In this document: positions 59,424 to 64,000 of the stretch, piece by piece
Position numbering within the stretch: position 1 is the stretch's first letter
Layout: each line of letters opens with the position of its first letter
Assembly: GCA_013141455.1 (NCBI GenBank)
Contig: JABFQW010000012.1
Coordinates: 1-64,000, forward strand
Length of the DNA stretch: 64,000 nt
Reading direction: 5' to 3'
From: Bacteroidales bacterium
GTDB lineage: Bacteria > Bacteroidota > Bacteroidia > Bacteroidales > F082
The notes under the pieces: generated by a model
What the model was told of the DNA's origin: nothing
What the model saw: only the letters and a program-made list of their open reading frames with translations
Databases searched by the model: none
Program-made: the position numbers and the translations under genes

Positions 59424-60161
59424 TTATTTCTGCACGATAATCCTGCTGGTTTTAGCCGCTTCTTTATTTAGATATAAGGTCATAAAATATACACCTTCGT
59501 TTAAATTACTAAGCTGCATTTCAAGTCTACCGGAATTACCCAATAAATTCTCCGACTTTACTTCCTGACCTACAATATTATAAAGTTTCACACTGGCATC
59601 ATTAACCTGCGAAGGCAGGTCATAATTGAAACTAACTTTTGAACTGGCAGGATTCGGGTAGGCATTACTAATTTTCGATTTTGCAAGCAAATCATTGATT
59701 GATGCGTAACCATAATTAAAGTTAACGATAACCGAAGCTGTATCAGTAGGATTAAATTCGTTATAAAATGTGTATCGCATGGTTGTAGTGCCAAATTGTT
59801 CCCCTGAATAATAATCTGCATAAAAACGATCGGGACCGGTAGTTGCTCCCTCAGCTATTTGTTCGCTACTTGGAGAATCGTAAACGTCAGGACTAAAACA
59901 TTGGCCTGCCCAACAAAAATAATTCATTGAACCAGGGATTGTATCAATAACCGTACGTCTTACCTTAACAAACATTTCCTGAGATGAATTGTTTTTAACC
60001 AAAATATGCACCACTGCCATACCTGAACCACCCAACGTGGAGTCGATTTGAACTATTGCATCATTTGTAAGTTCAACGTCATCATGGATCAGAATTAACG
60101 GCTGCGAAAATGCAAGCACGGTAAAAAGTAAAAAACTTAGGGAAAGTATAATCTTTTTCAT
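59424..60161 (-). CDS. T9SS type A sorting-domain protein
   Basis: The 245-residue protein has a signal peptide (MKKIILSLSFLLFTVLAFSQ) and ends in a type IX sorting domain: NAYPNPASSKVSFNYDLP, VKLYNIVGQEVKSENLL, LSNLNEGVYFMTLYLN and a final SRIIVQK. The middle (about 20-160) looks like a small beta domain with YADYYSGEQFGTTTMRYTFYNE; no catalytic motif was recognised. It should be exported to the surface or medium by the T9SS. Confidence 0.85.
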   Translation of the reverse strand: MKKIILSLSFLLFTVLAFSQPLILIHDDVELTNDAIVQIDSTLGGSGMAVVHILVKNNSSQEMFVKVRRTVIDTIPGSMNYFCWAGQCFSPDVYDSPSSEQIAEGATTGPDRFYADYYSGEQFGTTTMRYTFYNEFNPTDTASVIVNFNYGYASINDLLAKSKISNAYPNPASSKVSFNYDLPSQVNDASVKLYNIVGQEVKSENLLGNSGRLEMQLSNLNEGVYFMTLYLNKEAAKTSRIIVQK

Positions 60162-60586
60162 AATCTATAAGAATTGTAAACACTAAAATAACTGCAAATA
60201 TCATGCAAAAGTTGATATAAATGAACTGTTTTCAAATTTTTTAACAATAACCCAGAACCATAAACCGTCTGATTACTAATTCAGGTTGTCATGTTTCGTA
60301 AACAATTACTATGTTATAGCTATCAATCAATACTTTAACGATCAATTATTTATAAAAACATTCTCAAATCATGTGATTGCCAGATAGAATCTATTTGTCC
60401 TGAATAGAATCATAATTGTTCATTAGCATGAAATCCATTTTCATTTTATTAATTTGTGTTTCATTCCGGGAAACTTCAACTTAATAATTCAAAATCGACC
60501 TACCTGCCTGCTATCGACAATTGACCGGCAAAGAGCGATTATTACCATTCTTACTTTTATTACCTTTGCAGCTTATCCATTAAACA
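60162..60586. other. Divergent intergenic region before mutS2
   Basis: This 425-bp AT-rich gap lies between the divergent T9SS cargo and mutS2 genes. It holds TACCTTTG at 60561-60568, the -7 element of mutS2. Otherwise no gene, RNA or repeat was recognised. Confidence 0.6.
60561..60568 (+). promoter_or_regulatory. -7 promoter element of mutS2
   Basis: TACCTTTG fits TAnnTTTG, 18 bp before the GTG at 60587. Confidence 0.6.
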
Positions 60587-63016
60587 GTGATTTACCCGTC
60601 GAATTTTGAAGATAAAACTGGCTTTACAAGCATCCGGAATATACTCCGGGCTGCTTGTATAAGTGTTATGGGGGCCGACAAAGTTACAGAGATGCAATTC
60701 TCAAACGATGTCGAAACCATTGCAATGCTTCAAAAGCAGGCTGAGGAATTCGTAACACTCATGCATGCAGGTGTACCTTTTACGTTCAGGGATTTTTTTG
60801 ACATCCGACCTGAATTACACCGCATCCGTATCATTGGCACTGTGATAGAATTGGAAGAGCTTTTTCGTCTGAAAACAGTCGTCAATATTGCAAATCAGAT
60901 ACTTAAATTTACAACATCAGATGCAAGCCTTGCGTATGAGGCCATCCGTGGACTTACTTCAGGACTGGTTCTTGAGAAAATCCTGATCAACGAAATCAAT
61001 CGTTTAACGGACGATAAAGGCAATATTCCGGACAATGCATCGGAACAATTATCAGAAATCAGGAATGATATTCGGCGCAAGCAAAGTAATGTTGAACGAA
61101 GGATCAGACAAATATTGGGTGAAGCAAAAAGTGCCGGCTGGACTGATGGTGATGTTGAATTTACCATACGCAACGGCAGGTTGGTTATTCCTGTTCATAG
61201 CGCTGACAAACGGAAACTAAAAGGATTTGTACATGATGAATCGTCAACCGGTCAGACTGTTTTCATTGAACCCGCCGAAATTTTCGATACCAATAACGAA
61301 ATCAGAGAATTAGAATATGCCGAAAGACGCGAAATTCAACGTATTCTTTCTGTATTTACGAATTTCGTCCGCCCTTATTTGACCCTGTTAAATAATTGTT
61401 GCGAATTATTGGGAGAAATCGATTTCATCAGGGCAAAGGCAACTTTCGCTCAGAAAATAAAAGCCAGGCGCACCATACTCACCGACAAACCTACTATCCT
61501 ATGGAAACAGGCTACCCATCCCCTGCTCGATCTGGCATTGCGCGAACAAAAAAAAACAATCGTCCCTCTCGATTTAAATTTAGATGAAATTTGCCGGATA
61601 TTGGTCATTTCAGGCCCCAACGCCGGTGGTAAATCAGTATGTCTGAAAACAACCGGATTGCTTCAGTATATGCTGCAATGTGGCCTGTTGGTCCCCATGC
61701 AACCCGAATCCGTTTGTGGCATTTTTAAAGATATTTTCATCGACATCGGCGATGAACAATCACTCGAAAATGACCTGAGCACTTACAGTTCGCACTTGCT
61801 TAACATGAAGCATTTCCTCGAAAACGCAGATAGCTCAACGCTTTTTCTGATTGATGAATTTGGTACCGGAACCGAACCTCAGCTTGGTGGCGCCATCGCC
61901 GAAGCCGTGCTCACTGAACTAAATAACAAGAAATCGTTTGGTGTCGTCACCACCCATTATGCCAATCTCAAGCTGATGGCAGATACTAATCCGGGCATAT
62001 TAAATGCAGCGATGTTGTTCGACACCCGGAAATTACAACCTCTCTTTGTGCTAAAAACCGGAAATCCGGGTAGTTCGTTTGCTTTCGAAATTGCCCGAAA
62101 AATAGGATTTCCTGAACAAACATTAAGCATGGCCGCCAATATCACCGGTCATTCACAACTAAATTTCGAACAACAACTGCAACAACTCGAAATAGAAAAA
62201 AAGGAGGTTGCCAAAAAACAGACTGAACTCCGCTTAGCCGATATACTGCTGAATGAAGTAATTGAAAAATACCAGAAGCTACTCAAACAACTCGAAGACC
62301 GGAAAAAAATATTGCTTCAGGAGGCAGGAAGCGAAGCCAAATTGCTCATCGACAAAGCAAACAGACAGATCGAACTCACAATCAAAGAGATTAAAGAATC
62401 GAAAGCAGATAAAGAAAAGACCAAAAAACTCCGTGAGAATCTGATTGCTACCAGGGAAAAACTTGCCGCACACGCTGAGCAAACCGCAGAAACGATAACT
62501 GAAATCGAGACAGAGGCCGAAACACCTGAAAATTCGGAATTATCGATTGGTGATATGGTCCGAATTGAAGATATGGATATCATCGGCGAACTGATCCAGT
62601 TAAGTGAGCATGAAGCGGTGATCACCTTCAATTCGGTGAAACTCCGTACTTCGCCAGAAAAGCTTCAGAAACTGAGCCGTCGCGAACTGAAGAAATCGAC
62701 CCAGCAAAAGAAAAGCTATGTACGCGCAGCTTCGGCAAGCATAGGTGCTGATATCAATGAGAAAGTTGCACAATTCAGACTTACAATCGATTTGCGTGGA
62801 AAAAGAGTAGATGAAGCGCTCGAACAGGTTGCAAAGTACATCGATGAGGCTTTGTTATTGAGCATGAAAGAAGTCAGTATTTTGCACGGAAAAGGAAACG
62901 GCGTCCTGCGCAAAGTAATACGCGAGTTTCTAAGCACACAATCCCAGGTTGTTTCCTTTGAAGATGCCCGTCTCGAATCGGGAGGACACGGCATTACTCA
63001 GGTTAAACTGAGGTAA
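60587..63016 (+). CDS. mutS2: MutS2-family ATPase with C-terminal Smr domain
   Basis: The 809-residue protein has the MutS2 layout: core and clamp (about 1-310), ATPase with Walker A SGPNAGGKSVCLKTTG near 345, DIGDEQSLENDLSTYSSHL, Walker B FLIDEFGTGTEP and the TTHYANLK switch, a long coiled-coil and basic region, and a C-terminal Smr domain (IDLRGKRVDEALEQVAKYID, ILHGKGNGVLRKVIREFL, about 730-805). It starts with GTG. MutS2 limits recombination and in some bacteria acts in ribosome rescue. Confidence 0.95.
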   Translation: MIYPSNFEDKTGFTSIRNILRAACISVMGADKVTEMQFSNDVETIAMLQKQAEEFVTLMHAGVPFTFRDFFDIRPELHRIRIIGTVIELEELFRLKTVVNIANQILKFTTSDASLAYEAIRGLTSGLVLEKILINEINRLTDDKGNIPDNASEQLSEIRNDIRRKQSNVERRIRQILGEAKSAGWTDGDVEFTIRNGRLVIPVHSADKRKLKGFVHDESSTGQTVFIEPAEIFDTNNEIRELEYAERREIQRILSVFTNFVRPYLTLLNNCCELLGEIDFIRAKATFAQKIKARRTILTDKPTILWKQATHPLLDLALREQKKTIVPLDLNLDEICRILVISGPNAGGKSVCLKTTGLLQYMLQCGLLVPMQPESVCGIFKDIFIDIGDEQSLENDLSTYSSHLLNMKHFLENADSSTLFLIDEFGTGTEPQLGGAIAEAVLTELNNKKSFGVVTTHYANLKLMADTNPGILNAAMLFDTRKLQPLFVLKTGNPGSSFAFEIARKIGFPEQTLSMAANITGHSQLNFEQQLQQLEIEKKEVAKKQTELRLADILLNEVIEKYQKLLKQLEDRKKILLQEAGSEAKLLIDKANRQIELTIKEIKESKADKEKTKKLRENLIATREKLAAHAEQTAETITEIETEAETPENSELSIGDMVRIEDMDIIGELIQLSEHEAVITFNSVKLRTSPEKLQKLSRRELKKSTQQKKSYVRAASASIGADINEKVAQFRLTIDLRGKRVDEALEQVAKYIDEALLLSMKEVSILHGKGNGVLRKVIREFLSTQSQVVSFEDARLESGGHGITQVKLR

Positions 63017-63036
63017 ATAGTCAACCCCAATCCACC

Positions 63037-63651
63037 TCAGCCGTTGAGTGTTGGAAATGCAAAACCTTTTGTAGTTAAGTCTTCGAGCACCTTAGGCAGC
63101 GTAGATAACATATTTTTCGCTGCCTTTTCGCTGTCATGAAAAACAACAATATCACCATCTTTCACATGATCGGTCACATTGCTCAGGCATTGTTCAGGAG
63201 AGGTGTTTTTATCAAAATCATAACTCAACACCGACCACATAATTATCCGGAACTTTGGTTTTAACCTTCGAATCTGGCTGGAGGTTATTCTTCCATAAGG
63301 CGGACGAAAAAATTCCGATTGAATCAATAGTTGGGCTTTCATTACATTATCAACATAAGACCGAGCCGTTTCATTCCAACCTTTAAGGTGGTTAAAACTG
63401 TGATTTCCCGTTTTATGGCCGGCATCAAGAATCATTTGATAGGTTTCAGGAAACCGGTCCACATTTTGCCCAACACAGAAAAAAGTCGCTTTCGCATTAA
63501 ATTTTTCCAGCATTGACAATACCTTGGGAGTAATTTCAGGATGCGGACCATCGTCAAAAGTGAGGTAAATTCGTCGTCTGCCACGAGGCATATGCCAGAC
63601 AAGCGATGGGAATAAAATTCTGATAAAGAAGGGGACTGTTGCACTTTTCAC
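63037..63651 (-). CDS. Polysaccharide deacetylase family protein (CE4)
   Basis: Starting at the GTG at 63651 the protein has 204 residues: TFDDGPHPEITPKVL holds the catalytic Asp pair of the NodB domain, TGNHSFNHL the metal-binding His-x3-His, then FFRPPYG and a C-terminal IVVFHDSEKAAKNML. It should remove N-acetyl groups from a glycan. The longer frame to 63762 would run into the gpmA start on the other strand. The -7 element ends 4 bp before the GTG, so the mRNA may be leaderless. Confidence 0.85.
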   Translation of the reverse strand: MKSATVPFFIRILFPSLVWHMPRGRRRIYLTFDDGPHPEITPKVLSMLEKFNAKATFFCVGQNVDRFPETYQMILDAGHKTGNHSFNHLKGWNETARSYVDNVMKAQLLIQSEFFRPPYGRITSSQIRRLKPKFRIIMWSVLSYDFDKNTSPEQCLSNVTDHVKDGDIVVFHDSEKAAKNMLSTLPKVLEDLTTKGFAFPTLNG

Positions 63652-63655
63652 TTCG

Positions 63656-63663
63656 CAAAAATA
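63656..63663 (-). promoter_or_regulatory. -7 element abutting the deacetylase start codon
   Basis: The minus strand reads TATTTTTG (TAnnTTTG), ending 4 bp before the GTG at 63651, the same spacing as at the MmcQ/YjbR gene. Confidence 0.45.
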
Positions 63664-63696
63664 CTGTTTGAAGTCCTGTGAAACTGATTTTTGTGT

Positions 63697-63704
63697 TAAA
63701 TTTG
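63697..63704 (+). promoter_or_regulatory. -7 promoter element of gpmA
   Basis: TAAATTTG fits TAnnTTTG, 18 bp before the gpmA ATG at 63723. Confidence 0.55.
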
Positions 63705-63722
63705 TCGAAAAATTATATTCAG

Positions 63723-64000
63723 ATGAAGAAACTCGTTTTGATCCGCCATGGACAGAGTGCATGGAATAAAGAGAATCGTTTTACCGGCTGGACTGATGTA
63801 AACCTGTCGGAATTGGGTGTTGAAGAAGCTCGTAAAGCTGGCAGACTGTTGAAATCGGAAGGTTTCAATTTCAAATTGGCTTATACTTCTTACCTCACCA
63901 GGGCGATAAAAACGTTGTGGCTCGTGCTCGAAGAGATGGATATGATGTATATTCCCGAAAAGAAAAGCTGGCGTTTGAACGAAAAGCATTATGGCGAACT
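63723..64000 (+). CDS. gpmA: 2,3-bisphosphoglycerate-dependent phosphoglycerate mutase, 3'-truncated by the window
   Basis: The visible 92 codons begin [20 protein letters not shown], with the catalytic His in RHG, and continue [32 protein letters not shown] and [10 protein letters not shown], the signature of the dPGM branch of the histidine phosphatase family. It interconverts 3- and 2-phosphoglycerate in glycolysis. The rest lies beyond the right edge. It is divergent from the deacetylase gene, 71 bp away. Confidence 0.95.
   Translation, partial: MKKLVLIRHGQSAWNKENRFTGWTDVNLSELGVEEARKAGRLLKSEGFNFKLAYTSYLTRAIKTLWLVLEEMDMMYIPEKKSWRLNEKHYGE

Noticed and set aside
63037-63762. Longer 241-codon version of the deacetylase gene
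   Set aside because: The extra 37 N-terminal codons overlap the gpmA start and its promoter and do not resemble the family; the GTG at 63651 fits better.
1-64000. tRNA, rRNA, tmRNA, CRISPR array or intact insertion sequence
   Set aside because: None was recognised on reading either strand; short conserved RNA genes could still be missed by eye.

Overview
The window looks like chromosomal DNA from a Bacteroidota species, probably from the Bacteroidales or a neighbouring order; the exact lineage cannot be read from it. Two proteins carry C-terminal type IX secretion sorting domains. There is a GldA-type ABC ATPase, many lipoproteins, and a TonB-dependent receptor with an N-terminal carboxypeptidase-like domain. 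Many genes are preceded by the Bacteroidota -7 promoter element TAnnTTTG, few have a strong Shine-Dalgarno sequence, and there is a glycine-lipid type acyltransferase pair. No rRNA, tRNA, CRISPR array or intact insertion sequence was seen.

Layout. 1-19.4 kb: the 3' part of waaA (Kdo transferase), lipoproteins, a YiiX-like hydrolase, a GNAT plus glycosyltransferase-like pair, adenine deaminase, an operon of TonB receptor, LytS-type kinase, LytTR regulator and Ig-like lipoprotein, a CorA transporter with an unusual leader, an NTF2-like protein with a divergent HxlR regulator, and an LpxH-like phosphatase overlapping a glycosyltransferase. 19.5-27.6 kb: an apparent acetate island with a porin, an ActP-like symporter, a DUF485 protein, a divergent Crp/Fnr regulator, a phosphoesterase, and a membrane sensor that fuses Cache, PAS, PAS, CBS and DUF294 nucleotidyltransferase domains. 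27.8-34 kb: a second CorA, an MmcQ/YjbR protein, metK behind a SAM-II riboswitch candidate, a lipoprotein, gldA and a T9SS cargo protein.

34.4-39 kb: rplM-rpsI-rpsB-tsf. The 3' end of tsf and its terminator are duplicated 1.35 kb downstream with a 35-nt perfectly conserved core. The interval holds an orphan membrane protein and decayed genes (a DUF1016 nuclease N-terminus and a possible HsdM C-terminus), as expected of a relic integrated at the tsf 3' end. 38.5-54.4 kb: yqeY and the complete division and cell-wall cluster in reverse (mraZ, rsmH, ftsL, ftsI, murE, mraY, murD, ftsW, murG, murC, ftsQ, ftsA, ftsZ; no murF), with an MraZ-type operator upstream. 54.7-64 kb: glsA-like and glsB-like acyltransferases, engB, a biotin carrier with its carboxyltransferase, a second T9SS cargo, mutS2, a polysaccharide deacetylase and the 5' part of gpmA.

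The observations most worth following are the duplicated tsf end and its relic, the Cache-PAS-CBS-DUF294 sensor beside acetate genes, the three-arm leader of the first corA, the SAM-II aptamer overlapping a competing hairpin, and the 14-bp palindrome between the acetate operon and its Crp/Fnr neighbour.
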